Source: Candidatus Heimdallarchaeota archaeon (GTDB lineage: Archaea; Asgardarchaeota; Heimdallarchaeia; Heimdallarchaeales; Kariarchaeaceae). From it: 45,219 bases of DNA. Both the position numbers and the translations under genes were made by a program. The stretch covers positions 1 through 45,219 of the forward strand of contig JAAFKL010000279.1 in the NCBI GenBank assembly GCA_021399405.1. Reading direction: 5' to 3'. The notes beneath the pieces were generated by a model. The model ran no database searches. It worked only from the letters and a program-made list of their open reading frames with translations, and was not told the DNA's origin. Shown in pieces: positions 8,875-17,720 of this stretch. Each line of letters begins with the position of its first letter. The first letter of the stretch is position 1.

Positions 8875-11800
8875 TTATGGATATGTATCTACATTGACGA
8901 AGGTCACTGCTTTCAATTCAGCGCCTGAATAATGGAGTACTGCACCCATATATTTCTTACTTGAGGATAAGCCGGTCCATGCTAATTCGACTGTACCAGT
9001 AGTACCAACTACCGCACTTGTGGGTGCACTAACCAGAGTTAGACTTCCACCTGCAGCTTCAGGTACTGCAAATCCGAATAGTGTATATTCCGAATCTGGA
9101 CCATCTGTTTGCCATCCATGAACTACTACTGTATACCATCCTTCTTCTGGGTATGGAACATCGACTTGCTCAGCAGAGGTTCCTGAACCACTACCACCAA
9201 CAAATCCTGATGGACCCCAAACATAAAGATCTAAATCATCGATACCATCAGTGTGAATGTCGAATAATGAAAATCTAGCCAATAATGACCCTGCGGGAAT
9301 GTATACTCCATGGAAGTTAACACCGACACCAGTTCCAAGAGCAGTATTGATGTCGTTTGCTGGATCATCAACTACAGTTGCTGTTTGTTGATCTGCCATC
9401 GTTAATCCTGTTGTTACAGCAGAATATGCGCCATCATAACCAAATGATACACCAAAACTTGCTGTACCATCAGCACCATTCTCATTGATTTCAGCAGGAG
9501 CATCAATTTCGAATGCACGAACGGCAATTGGACTGTAAACTGAATAATGACCAGTTGCATCTTCCCAAGTTAATGAACCAAATGACCAAGCACCAATACC
9601 AGCACTTCCATCATTTGTGATTGCAATTTCGAAATCCATAGTCATTCCACTCTTTAATCTGAAAGATGATGGTGTAACTGTTACATCAAATCCTTCTGGA
9701 GCGTCAACACTTGCAGTGTATGTTCTCCATCCATTTTCAAGAGCAACGCTTGTGACTGATCTTTGAACTGTTTGTGTGCCAACCAATTCTCCTACACCAA
9801 TTGATGCAAGATTCAAGTCACTTGGATCTGTTGGTAAGAATGAATTTAGCCAGTCGCAAGTGCCAGAACCCCATACTCCGAGATCTGCACCACAGGTATA
9901 GGCTGCATAATCAAAGAACCCACCTGTACCACTTCGGTCAACATCATAGACAAGGCCGGGTTGTAACAGGGAACCTTTGTTTGCTTTTCCACCAGGTACA
10001 ACATGACCAGCACCCATATCGAATGGATCTGCTTGTGTAGTTCCATCTTCTTTGGTAACATCTTGTCTTGAAGTAGTCATTAAAGCAGATTTTACCATGG
10101 AAGGACTCCAATCAGGATGTGCTTGTGACATCAAGGCAAATATACCCGCAACATGTGGACTTGACATTGAAGTTCCACTGATTGCTTGGAATGATTGCCC
10201 AGGTGCTCCTAGATAGGGTGTTAACGTATTAGCTGCAAGAATATTGACACCAGGTGCGGTTACATCTGGTTTAATAATATCTGAAGATTGAGTATTAGGT
10301 CCTCGTGATGAGAATGAAGCCATAACAGATCCTTGTCCATCAGCAGCTTGTCCGCCACTTAAGGATGCCATTCCAGATCCACCGTTATCTGCAATATAAG
10401 CCTTGATTGCAGGTCCATCAATATGATCAACATGTAAAGATGGAACAAAGTGGTTATCAGTATTCAAAGTTTGTAGCGCTGGGTTGTATAGGATCATACC
10501 CACACCACCACCAAGTGCAACAGCATCACTTTTAGCAACACGTGCAAAGGCTCCTCTGCGACAAAGAACTATTTTACCTGCAATAGAGGGTGAAAAGGCT
10601 ACATCTGGATCACACAACTCATTATTGTGATCTGCTGAATCAACCAACTCAGTAGTCCCTATGCCTCCAGTTAATGTTACACCGGAATAAGTCGCACCAT
10701 TACCTAATGTTACAGTACCGACAAAACTTCTTGTTTGTGTGCTTGCACCCACGGCGGTTACCCATGGAACGCTTGCAGGTGAGCCAGTTGTTGCAGCACC
10801 TGGACCATCGTTACCATTTGATGTAGCAACAAAAACTCCAGCATTTTGAGCCCATAAGAAAGCTAAATCATCAGAACCAATTGCAGACGACGAACTACCG
10901 ATTGAATAATTGATAACATCTACACCATCGGCAACTGCTTGATCAATAGCTGCAGTTAGATCTATACCTGCACATCCTGCATCATTCCAGCAGACCTTGT
11001 ATATTGATAATTGAGCTCGTGGTGCGATACCAGAAACTACTCCTAGATCTGCACCGAGAATACTTGCTTCTACTCCACTATTACCAGCCGCTGTTGAAGC
11101 AGTGTGACTTCCGTGTCCATCACTATCACGAGCTGAATCATATTCATTAGGATGTAATGAGGAAAATCCTGCCCGGTAAGCTTTGGCTGCGAGTAGTTTG
11201 TTGTTACAATCGAAAGAATCGAATTCACAACCTGTTCCAGTGAAATCTGCAGGTGCAGATCCATATGTTCCATCATCCGCGAAACTTGCGTGTTCTGGCC
11301 AAATACCGGTATCAATTACACCAACAACTACTCCTTCTCCATCATATCCTTTTGCCCATGGACCTGCTGGGTCTGTGAGACCTAGGAAATCTGGTGAACT
11401 ATCGGTAGTTGGAAATACAATTTCATTTGGTTGTACACTGAGAACATCAGATCTTGCATTTAATTGTAAGGCTTGATATTCACTCATTTCAGCGGCGAAA
11501 CCGTTGATTGAGTATACGTAATCGTAAATTTTTACACTACTGTCTAATCCAACTGATTCCATGAGGTTATCATGGGTTACAGTTAGAAAGTTAACATATT
11601 TCTCTACATTAGCACTATTTGGATTAATTTTACCACTAGTGGTTTTTGTAGCTTTGAGACCTTTAATATCTCCATCATAAGCTACAACAGGTAGATCATA
11701 CATCGTAACAATATATGTACCAACTTTTTGTGAAGCTACTTGATTAACAACTGATTCAGGAACTGAAAGATTTGTTGTCTCAATTCCACCAGTAGTGGTT

Positions 11801-11886
11801 ACTCCAGTAAATCCAGGAGCACCAACCATCATGATAGCTATAACAAAAAGTAAAGTTACTTTTGTTTTATAATAGTTTATTTTCAT
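8875..11886 (-). CDS. Secreted subtilase (S8) with PA and Fn3-like domains
   Basis: Second secreted subtilase, about 1003 residues. ATG 11886 is chosen over an ATG 33 bases upstream because it places MKINYYKTKVTLLFVIAIMM as a normal signal peptide. An I9 propeptide is followed by the catalytic domain with Asp192 (GVIDTGIWPEH), His258 (GHGSHTAST) and Ser573 (GTSMSSPHVAG), and a PA domain inserted between His and Ser (LCRRGAFARVAKSDAV). After the catalytic domain come an Fn3-like beta-sandwich and a pre-peptidase-like beta domain (DDLDLYVWGPSG...GWYTVVVHGW). This order resembles plant-type and large bacterial subtilases, so transfer is possible. There is no C-terminal membrane anchor. It lies head-to-tail behind the other secreted protease but with its own copy of the same promoter. 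Confidence 0.95.
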   Translation of the reverse strand: MKINYYKTKVTLLFVIAIMMVGAPGFTGVTTTGGIETTNLSVPESVVNQVASQKVGTYIVTMYDLPVVAYDGDIKGLKATKTTSGKINPNSANVEKYVNFLTVTHDNLMESVGLDSSVKIYDYVYSINGFAAEMSEYQALQLNARSDVLSVQPNEIVFPTTDSSPDFLGLTDPAGPWAKGYDGEGVVVGVIDTGIWPEHASFADDGTYGSAPADFTGTGCEFDSFDCNNKLLAAKAYRAGFSSLHPNEYDSARDSDGHGSHTASTAAGNSGVEASILGADLGVVSGIAPRAQLSIYKVCWNDAGCAGIDLTAAIDQAVADGVDVINYSIGSSSSAIGSDDLAFLWAQNAGVFVATSNGNDGPGAATTGSPASVPWVTAVGASTQTRSFVGTVTLGNGATYSGVTLTGGIGTTELVDSADHNNELCDPDVAFSPSIAGKIVLCRRGAFARVAKSDAVALGGGVGMILYNPALQTLNTDNHFVPSLHVDHIDGPAIKAYIADNGGSGMASLSGGQAADGQGSVMASFSSRGPNTQSSDIIKPDVTAPGVNILAANTLTPYLGAPGQSFQAISGTSMSSPHVAGIFALMSQAHPDWSPSMVKSALMTTSRQDVTKEDGTTQADPFDMGAGHVVPGGKANKGSLLQPGLVYDVDRSGTGGFFDYAAYTCGADLGVWGSGTCDWLNSFLPTDPSDLNLASIGVGELVGTQTVQRSVTSVALENGWRTYTASVDAPEGFDVTVTPSSFRLKSGMTMDFEIAITNDGSAGIGAWSFGSLTWEDATGHYSVYSPIAVRAFEIDAPAEINENGADGTASFGVSFGYDGAYSAVTTGLTMADQQTATVVDDPANDINTALGTGVGVNFHGVYIPAGSLLARFSLFDIHTDGIDDLDLYVWGPSGFVGGSGSGTSAEQVDVPYPEEGWYTVVVHGWQTDGPDSEYTLFGFAVPEAAGGSLTLVSAPTSAVVGTTGTVELAWTGLSSSKKYMGAVLHYSGAELKAVTFVNVDTYP

Positions 11887-12029
11887 TTTTTCACACTCTA
11901 AAGTGTTATAACAAGTCAAATCCCAATATTAAGTCTGTTTCAATTACTCCTGTAGATTTGAATTTTGATACTTTCTCAAAATTTTATCCACAAATCAGAT
12001 TTTGACTATCTTAAAACTACAAAAAAAAA

Positions 12030-12154
12030 CTAGCTTAAAAGCTTTGTACAGTCCTAGTAAAAGTATACCCACATAACTTTATAAGTGCGGGCGCAAATAA
12101 GTTCGAATCACACTCGTGCACAAACATGTACTTTATTACTAGTAAATAATTCCG
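12030..12154 (-). promoter_or_regulatory. Promoter/operator module of the second secreted subtilase (copy B)
   Basis: Counterpart of 8533-8657. The minus strand carries a TATA-like CTTTTAAG (plus 12034-12041), a proximal element starting CCTAGTAAAAGTAT (12053) and a distal ACTAGTAAATAATTCC (12138-12153). The two elements are again 85 bases apart, and the distance from the first conserved base to the distal block is 109 bases, as in copy A. Predicted leader is about 125 nt. The rest of 11887-12265 shows no gene. A relatively GC-rich patch (12086-12120) contains a T-loop-like TTCGAATC but no tRNA fold. Confidence 0.65.
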
Positions 12155-12265
12155 TATATAGTTCATATTAGACAATAGCAATATTTGCTACTTATATGAT
12201 AATTAATATTTTCAGCCATTATGACAAAGAGCCAAACTGGGTTTTTCCTTTGTCTGAAATAATAA

Positions 12266-12742
12266 TTATCTCGAGGAGGTAGTTTCAAATTGAGCAGGGT
12301 TATCCACCATTACCGTAACAAAGATTAAAGTTAGCTGAAGAATAATAATTAATACGGCATTCCCGAGGTGTAATACGACGATGAGTGGTTCTAGATCTCG
12401 AGTGACGGTTAGACCACCAAATAATACTTGAACTGCATATAGCACAATTTCAATGCCACATAATGTATAGAGTGAAGGAATATTTTTTCTGTATTCTCGA
12501 GATAGATAAAAAACATAAATAAGGAAGAACCCATTTAGTGCTGCCCAGAGTCTGTGGAACCATTCAGCAAATATTTGGCTATTTGACAGATCAGGAATAA
12601 GCTTACCATGACACATTGGCCAATCTGGACAAGCCAATCCAGCACCAATAGCTTTGACATAAGCACCTAGAAGGATCAAAATATAGGTCGAAACTGCAAG
12701 TAGATATACTGAGAAACGAAATTTCTGCGAAATAATTTCCAC
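12266..12742 (-). CDS. ctaA: Half-size heme A synthase, COX15/CtaA family
   Basis: Membrane enzyme that oxidises the C8 methyl of heme O to give heme A, the cofactor of aa3-type cytochrome oxidases. At 158 residues and four membrane spans it is half the length of bacterial and mitochondrial CtaA/Cox15, like the archaeal type known from Aeropyrum. Visible motifs: the family signature GAYVKAIGAGLACPDWPMC with the cysteine pair Cys38/Cys44; EWFHRLWA with the heme-ligand His63 and conserved Glu60; and LHLGNA with the second heme-ligand His in the last bundle helix. A half-size protein probably dimerises to complete the bundle. It stands alone in the window, with no oxidase subunits nearby, but implies a heme-copper oxidase elsewhere and therefore oxygen respiration. 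Confidence 0.92.
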   Translation of the reverse strand: MEIISQKFRFSVYLLAVSTYILILLGAYVKAIGAGLACPDWPMCHGKLIPDLSNSQIFAEWFHRLWAALNGFFLIYVFYLSREYRKNIPSLYTLCGIEIVLYAVQVLFGGLTVTRDLEPLIVVLHLGNAVLIIILQLTLIFVTVMVDNPAQFETTSSR

Positions 12743-12937
12743 ATGGAAACAAAAAAGGATCTATTTTTGTATCGATCGGTTCAACACAATACAAAATCAT
12801 ATCTCGGTTCTAATTCGTTATTTATGTTCCCTTTCTATACAAAGGTAAGCTAAATGGTATAACTTCTTTTGAGCCAACAAAAGTGTTCAAAATTACAAAC
12901 CATGTTTTAATAAAGAGTAAATTCAACCCTAATTTGT

Positions 12938-14122
12938 ATGGTAACAATTGATAAATTTTATGGGACCCCTTGGTGCTCTGATTGTAAAAGAACTAAAACC
13001 TACCTAGGAGAGCAGAGAATTCCTTTCAATTGGATTGATATCGATGCTGAAGAAGAATCAGCATTGTTTGTGGAATCAGTAAACCAAGGGAAACGTAAAG
13101 TTCCAACAATTGTATTTAGTGATGGATCTGTCCTTGTCGAACCAAGTAATGCAGATCTAGCTGCAAAATTGGGTATTTCAAGTGAGTTGGAACATGATTT
13201 CCACGATGTTTTAATTGTTGGTGGGGGTCCTGCGGGTTTAACTGCTGGATTGTATCTTGCACGAGACGGATATGATGTTGCTGTAATTGAGAAGGGATCA
13301 TTAGGTGGTCAAGCAAGTTATACAGAGAAACTCGATAATTATCCTGGATTCCCTGATGGTATTGCTGGGGGTGATCTTGCTGAAAGAATTGTTCGTCAAT
13401 GTGAAAAATTTGGTGTTGAGTTTCAGAAAGCAACAGAAGTTGCGGGGATTCGAAGACAAGATAATTATTTAATTGTCGTATGTGCCACAGGACAGGAATA
13501 TGCTTGTTCAGCAGTTGTTTTCGCAACCGGAAGCAAGTATCGTAAACTAGGGGTTCCAGGTGAGGATGACTTGATTGGCTACAAATTACATTTCTGTAGT
13601 ACTTGTGATGGACCATTTTACAAGGATAAAGATGTAGCAGTTTTAGGTGGAGGTAATTCTGCTTTTGAAGAGGCTAATTTCTTATCTAGATTTGCGAAAA
13701 CTGTTACAATATATGGTAGATCAGATAATTGGAAGGCGTCTAAAGTGTTGAAAGACCAAGCAATGAAAGAAAATAACATATTTTGTGTCCCTAATGCCGA
13801 GGTAAAAGAGGTTCTTGTTGGTAAGAAAAAGACACTCAAAGGGTTATTGATGAAAAACCCTAAAACTAAAGAAACTTACGAAATACACCCAGATGGAGTA
13901 TTCTTGTTCATCGGATTGACACCAAATGCGGAGCCCGTGAAAAATTTAGTTGAATTTGATGAGGGTGGTTTTATTAAAACTGCAGGAAACATGATGACTT
14001 CTATGGATGGATTATTTTCAGCAGGTGATTGTAGATCTGGATCAACAAAACAAGCAGTATCTGCCATGGGCGAAGGAGCTGCAGTTGCACTTCATATCCG
14101 AGATTATCTTAAAACATTGTAA
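12938..14122 (+). CDS. Glutaredoxin-thioredoxin reductase fusion
   Basis: Two redox modules in one chain of 394 residues. Residues 1-80 form a glutaredoxin/mycoredoxin-like domain with the active site TPWCSDC (Cys13, Cys16) and VPTIVF before the cis-proline. Residues about 90-390 are a low-molecular-weight thioredoxin reductase: FAD-binding GGGPAGLTAG, NYPGFP, redox CSTCDG (Cys220, Cys223), the NAD(P)H-binding GGGNSAFEEA and the C-terminal FAD motif GLFSAGD. The reductase probably passes electrons from NADPH directly to its attached glutaredoxin domain, for thiol homeostasis or peroxide defence. A TATA-like TTTTAATAAA about 28 nt before the ATG suggests a leaderless mRNA. It is divergent from ctaA, consistent with an oxygen-exposed cell. 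Confidence 0.93.
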   Translation: MVTIDKFYGTPWCSDCKRTKTYLGEQRIPFNWIDIDAEEESALFVESVNQGKRKVPTIVFSDGSVLVEPSNADLAAKLGISSELEHDFHDVLIVGGGPAGLTAGLYLARDGYDVAVIEKGSLGGQASYTEKLDNYPGFPDGIAGGDLAERIVRQCEKFGVEFQKATEVAGIRRQDNYLIVVCATGQEYACSAVVFATGSKYRKLGVPGEDDLIGYKLHFCSTCDGPFYKDKDVAVLGGGNSAFEEANFLSRFAKTVTIYGRSDNWKASKVLKDQAMKENNIFCVPNAEVKEVLVGKKKTLKGLLMKNPKTKETYEIHPDGVFLFIGLTPNAEPVKNLVEFDEGGFIKTAGNMMTSMDGLFSAGDCRSGSTKQAVSAMGEGAAVALHIRDYLKTL

Positions 14123-14288
14123 AGAATCACAAATTTTGTAAAACTGAATTTCTTTAAAATTAGATTTAATAAAGCAAAACAAATATAAAATTTCAATAAT
14201 ATATGATTTTGCCAAGTGATAGTCATAATTATTAAATTTGCAATTCTAAATCTTCATACGATAGAAAAAATCTATTACTGATGAAAAC

Positions 14289-15389
14289 ATGGGTATCGAA
14301 GTTGTAACAATCAATATATTCGGAGTTCTTGTGAGTGTTTTCTCTGTGTTTGTAACAATTGACATCTATAGAAAATATCGATTACGTACCTCAGTATTTT
14401 TTGTCATCAGTAGTATTGCTGTCTTTATTTGGAATATTCTTCATCTAACATTTAATTTTATAGGTGAAAATACATTCAGTTTTAATTTTATTAGATTCCT
14501 CTGGTTAATTCTAGTTTATAGTGGCATAGTATTTGTTTATTCTTTTATTTTTGGATACTCTAACCTTAGATATGAAAACCTTAACTGGAGGCTTGTAGTT
14601 TACTCAGCTTTAGCAAGTGCATTCATTGTGTTATTTACTGTTAAGCGAGATTGGGTTGATGTTACTTACAATCAAGATGAAGGTTGGATCACTACTATAC
14701 ATTACGCAACATTTTGGTCATTATTTTCCATTTCAATACTAATTGTTAATTTCTTGGAGTTGATTATCCCCTTAGTTAATACTTATGCTAAAGCAGAACA
14801 GAATCAGTCAGTTTTGTTAACCATGCTCATGGCTATACTATTAGCAATTTTCTCGAATGCTCTAGAACCGATTTTGAAAGAAATTGCTCTACCTCAAGCG
14901 ATCAGATTTTTAGTAGCGGACATAGGTTTCTTAATATTTTTTATGATTTTATTAAGATATCCTTTCACGGGATTATATGATAATTCAACACTAAAACAGG
15001 TAATTATTGCAGATGAATCCGGTGTTCCTCAATTGATGCTAAGTGATGACAAAAATAAAGCTATACTCACTTCTGGAGCAATAATTGGAATTAATTCTAT
15101 CCTCGAGGAAATAACCGAAATAGGGTTGTCTTCGAGTACGAGTAAGATAGAATCAACTCGTAAAATTGAATTAGGTGTAGATCAATTTTATATTGTTATT
15201 CGAAGGCCAATTATTATTGTGTTTCAATTTCAGAACCCAACAGGTGTTTGTTTTTCAAAATTTAAATCTTTATCACGTATATTTTCAGAGGGTACTAATG
15301 GAAATGATAAAATCGATAAAAAATTACTCGATGTATTTGAAACAAGGTTAAAAGAATATTTTCAGAATTTCAACCCAACTGAAAATTAA
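14289..15389 (+). CDS. 7-TM protein with C-terminal roadblock/longin-like domain
   Basis: A 366-residue membrane protein. Seven hydrophobic segments fill residues 1-235, as in 7TM sensor modules of histidine kinases, with the last ending at LIFFMILLRYPF. No kinase follows. Instead, residues about 240-365 read as one alpha/beta domain: VIIADESGVPQLM, then a helix SGAIIGINSILEEITEIG, then strands FYIVIRRPIIIVFQFQN and a long helix. This strand-helix-strand order is that of roadblock/LC7 or longin folds, which bind small GTPases. Inference: a membrane sensor or platform that communicates with a cytosolic GTPase. The 3' end overlaps the convergent UbiA gene by 20 bases. The fold call for the tail is moderate; the 7TM count is direct. 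Confidence 0.8.
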   Translation: MGIEVVTINIFGVLVSVFSVFVTIDIYRKYRLRTSVFFVISSIAVFIWNILHLTFNFIGENTFSFNFIRFLWLILVYSGIVFVYSFIFGYSNLRYENLNWRLVVYSALASAFIVLFTVKRDWVDVTYNQDEGWITTIHYATFWSLFSISILIVNFLELIIPLVNTYAKAEQNQSVLLTMLMAILLAIFSNALEPILKEIALPQAIRFLVADIGFLIFFMILLRYPFTGLYDNSTLKQVIIADESGVPQLMLSDDKNKAILTSGAIIGINSILEEITEIGLSSSTSKIESTRKIELGVDQFYIVIRRPIIIVFQFQNPTGVCFSKFKSLSRIFSEGTNGNDKIDKKLLDVFETRLKEYFQNFNPTEN

Positions 15390-16293
15390 GAATTAATGCA
15401 AAAATGATATGGTGAGATAGATAAGTAATAATCATAAATAACCATGCTACATTGTTTTCAACCAATTTAGTTGTGGATGCTTTTTGTATGAAATACACAA
15501 TTCCAATGTCTAATGGTATAATGAATAGTAAAAGTAAATAGATCGGTGCCAAACTACCTATATATACTCCATACCCAAAAATAAAAATTGGTGCGAAAAT
15601 GAAAGGAGCTGAAATTGCAGCTAAATAGCGGTTCCTACTACCAAGAATAATTGGTAAGGTCTGACGGTTCAATGCTTTATCCCCCTCAACATCATTGATA
15701 TCCTTAGAATTGATTGATCCGAATATGTAAAGCGTGATTGCAATTGCAAAAACTAAATGGACCTGAGTGATAGGTTCTCCAAGAACTGTCAAAGCCAATA
15801 AATAACCGAATCCCCTCACATATCCAATAATTAGATTATTAATAGGGAAATAATTTTTCAATCCATTATCAATATTATATAACCATCCAACTATAACGAA
15901 TGACAGATCCAAAAGAAAAGCTTCCAATGATAGGAGCATAAAAACGAATAAAGAAATAAACTGTATAACAGTCCCAATAATAAAGGCACTTTCTTTCTCT
16001 AGATCACCTCTGGGGATTGGTCTATGGGGTTTATTTATCTTGTCGATCTCTATATCGTAAACGTTATTGACGTTATTAATTCCCATCCGGAGTGTAACAA
16101 CTCCAAACAATAGTAGGAAATAATTTATCCAAGTTTCAATCATCAGTAGTGTGTCAACAAAAATGAAGTAATACAAACTTACAATGATGATAGGTGCAAA
16201 AACAGTAATTGGTCTCCCATTCTCTATAAGGAGCTTGATCGTCTCAATTGGCGAGTCCTCAAATTCCTTAATTTGGAAATTATTTTCCTGCAA
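15370..16293 (-). CDS. UbiA-family prenyltransferase, probably DGGGP synthase type
   Basis: Integral-membrane prenyltransferase of 307 residues with about eight hydrophobic segments. Both Asp-rich Mg-pyrophosphate sites are present: NNVNNVYDIEIDKINKPHRP (NxxxD type) and KDINDVEGDK, followed by TLPIILG. These match archaeal digeranylgeranylglyceryl phosphate synthase, which adds the second C20 chain during ether-lipid synthesis, but quinone and heme O prenyltransferases share the motifs, so the substrate is not certain. Heme O synthase would fit the nearby ctaA, but the KDxxDVEGDK site is more like the lipid enzyme. The start is a TTG without a clear ribosome-binding site and may be wrong by some codons. 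Confidence 0.87.
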   Translation of the reverse strand: MQENNFQIKEFEDSPIETIKLLIENGRPITVFAPIIIVSLYYFIFVDTLLMIETWINYFLLLFGVVTLRMGINNVNNVYDIEIDKINKPHRPIPRGDLEKESAFIIGTVIQFISLFVFMLLSLEAFLLDLSFVIVGWLYNIDNGLKNYFPINNLIIGYVRGFGYLLALTVLGEPITQVHLVFAIAITLYIFGSINSKDINDVEGDKALNRQTLPIILGSRNRYLAAISAPFIFAPIFIFGYGVYIGSLAPIYLLLLFIIPLDIGIVYFIQKASTTKLVENNVAWLFMIITYLSHHIIFALILNFQLG

Positions 16294-16475
16294 TCGGCAT
16301 GAAAATCAAAAATTGCAAGGTTATAAGTTTTGATGTCACGATTATGCTTAAACTGATGGAAACAATAGCTATGATTGACAATAGATCCGAAATTTATTGT
16401 GAAGTAGAAGTAAAACTATCTTATACATTGGTTTTCAAAATATATGATATTATTCGATATAATTCTAATTGTAAA

Positions 16476-16838
16476 TTATTCAACTTTTCTTACTGTCGGA
16501 CGAGAAATATCCATATTAACATCATCAATTCGTGTTACTGCCACATCAATAATGACTTTATCCATTTCTTCGCCTTCAACACGATCTATTTTCCCTCCAT
16601 CGGCTGCACGTAGAGAAAATATGTGATTGATTTTCTTATGATTATATTTGTTACAATAGAATACGCCAACTTGCCATGATCTTGTATCATCTTCAAGGGG
16701 AACATCTGATATGTCAATATAAAGCTGACCCGTGGCTTTGAACCATTTATTGGGTCTATTTGTTTTGGTCCAAATTTTCGCGGGGACACGAACTCCGTTG
16801 GTGAATACGAGTATCCCGTCACATTCTATAGAGCGCAC
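16476..16838 (-). CDS. Small predicted beta-rich protein
   Basis: A 120-residue protein that I do not recognise. It alternates short strands (ILVFTNGVRVPAKIWTK, TGQLYIDISDVPL, SWQVGVFYCNKY, KVIIDVAVTRIDDV) and has no signal peptide or membrane span, so it is predicted to be a small cytosolic beta-barrel or PH-like domain. The GTG start is supported by a minus-strand TATA-like TTTATA about 27 nt upstream (plus 16862-16870), suggesting a leaderless transcript. The 177-base gap to the UbiA gene holds nothing recognisable. Confidence 0.6.
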   Translation of the reverse strand: MRSIECDGILVFTNGVRVPAKIWTKTNRPNKWFKATGQLYIDISDVPLEDDTRSWQVGVFYCNKYNHKKINHIFSLRAADGGKIDRVEGEEMDKVIIDVAVTRIDDVNMDISRPTVRKVE

Positions 16839-16967
16839 TACAAAGAAACCATATTTTAGTGGTATAAATAATAATGTATAATATATACGGCAAATAGATA
16901 GTTTTTCAACCTGTATTAACTAGGACGGCAGTTGTAGACTCAAGAAAATCAATGTAGAGCTAAATAT

Positions 16968-17678
16968 TTATGGGAATAATCGCCTAGCACGATTTAACCA
17001 TGCTTCTTCCTCTTTTGCATGTTCACCAAAAATTAACGATGTGGTGAATCTATGGTAATCAGAGGCTTCAAGCCACCGACTTCTCCACTTCTCAAGCACT
17101 AAATCATTCTTAGATTCTTGGTGAATCTTTTTGAGGAATTCTTCCACTATTAAATCATTATCAGTTAGTTTATCAAAATCTTGGATTAAACAAATCCCAG
17201 TAAGAATGAATGAAATTAATTCCATAACCCAATACGATGGCTTGACATCTTTTAACAATGGATAACTATGGTGTAAGAGGGTGCGTATTAATTCTGTTCG
17301 AGATGCATTTGTCTTAACATTCATAACTTTCATAATACCTGGTACTTTACGATCTGATGTGGATTCATCAACAGTAAGTAAAGATAAAATCACACCATAA
17401 ATCAGACAAGCAAAATGTTGTATTTTTGGAATAGATCCCGGATTATCATTTTGCAAGGTAATTGTATAGATTACCAGTAGGAGTTCAGCTTCTTCATACT
17501 TTCCTCCAAATCCTACTGTAGTATTTGCTGTGATAAGAATATCAATCACAGTTTCCAAAGGTAATTCTGATTTATCCTTTATTGCTTCTTTAATTAATGT
17601 GATAGCCCTACTAATTACTGATTCCATTCCTTCAGTATCTTCATTCCAAATCTGTTCAATCTCTTCTTTTAGATTCAT
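16968..17678 (-). CDS. Helical protein of unknown function
   Basis: An all-helical soluble protein of about 236 residues with no motif I recognise. It has amphipathic helices throughout (LKEEIEQIWNEDTEGMESVI, TVIDILITANTTVGFGGKYE) and one hydrophobic stretch, YWVMELISFILTGICLI, that is probably a buried helix. ATG 17678 is preferred over an in-frame TTG 12 bases earlier because GGAAAG lies four bases before it. It follows the 17721-18431 gene on the same strand with a 42-base gap, so the two may be cotranscribed. Confidence 0.65.
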   Translation of the reverse strand: MNLKEEIEQIWNEDTEGMESVISRAITLIKEAIKDKSELPLETVIDILITANTTVGFGGKYEEAELLLVIYTITLQNDNPGSIPKIQHFACLIYGVILSLLTVDESTSDRKVPGIMKVMNVKTNASRTELIRTLLHHSYPLLKDVKPSYWVMELISFILTGICLIQDFDKLTDNDLIVEEFLKKIHQESKNDLVLEKWRSRWLEASDYHRFTTSLIFGEHAKEEEAWLNRARRLFP

Positions 17679-17720
17679 AATACTTTCCAAGCCTTCAAGT
17701 TAATAGATGATTCCCGCTAA

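Noticed and set aside
5312..11886. Possible genomic island or mobile element carrying the two secreted subtilases
   Set aside because: No integrase, transposase, terminal repeats or tRNA target are visible at either side; local duplication of the control region explains the shared sequence.
12086..12120. GC-richer patch with TTCGAATC, like a tRNA T-loop
   Set aside because: The bases flanking TTCGAAT do not pair as a T stem, and no acceptor, D or anticodon arms can be built around it.
16299..16626. Plus-strand frames between the UbiA gene and the small protein gene
   Set aside because: The frames mostly oppose the 16476-16838 gene, have Asn/Ile/Ser-rich AT-driven composition, and show no start signals.
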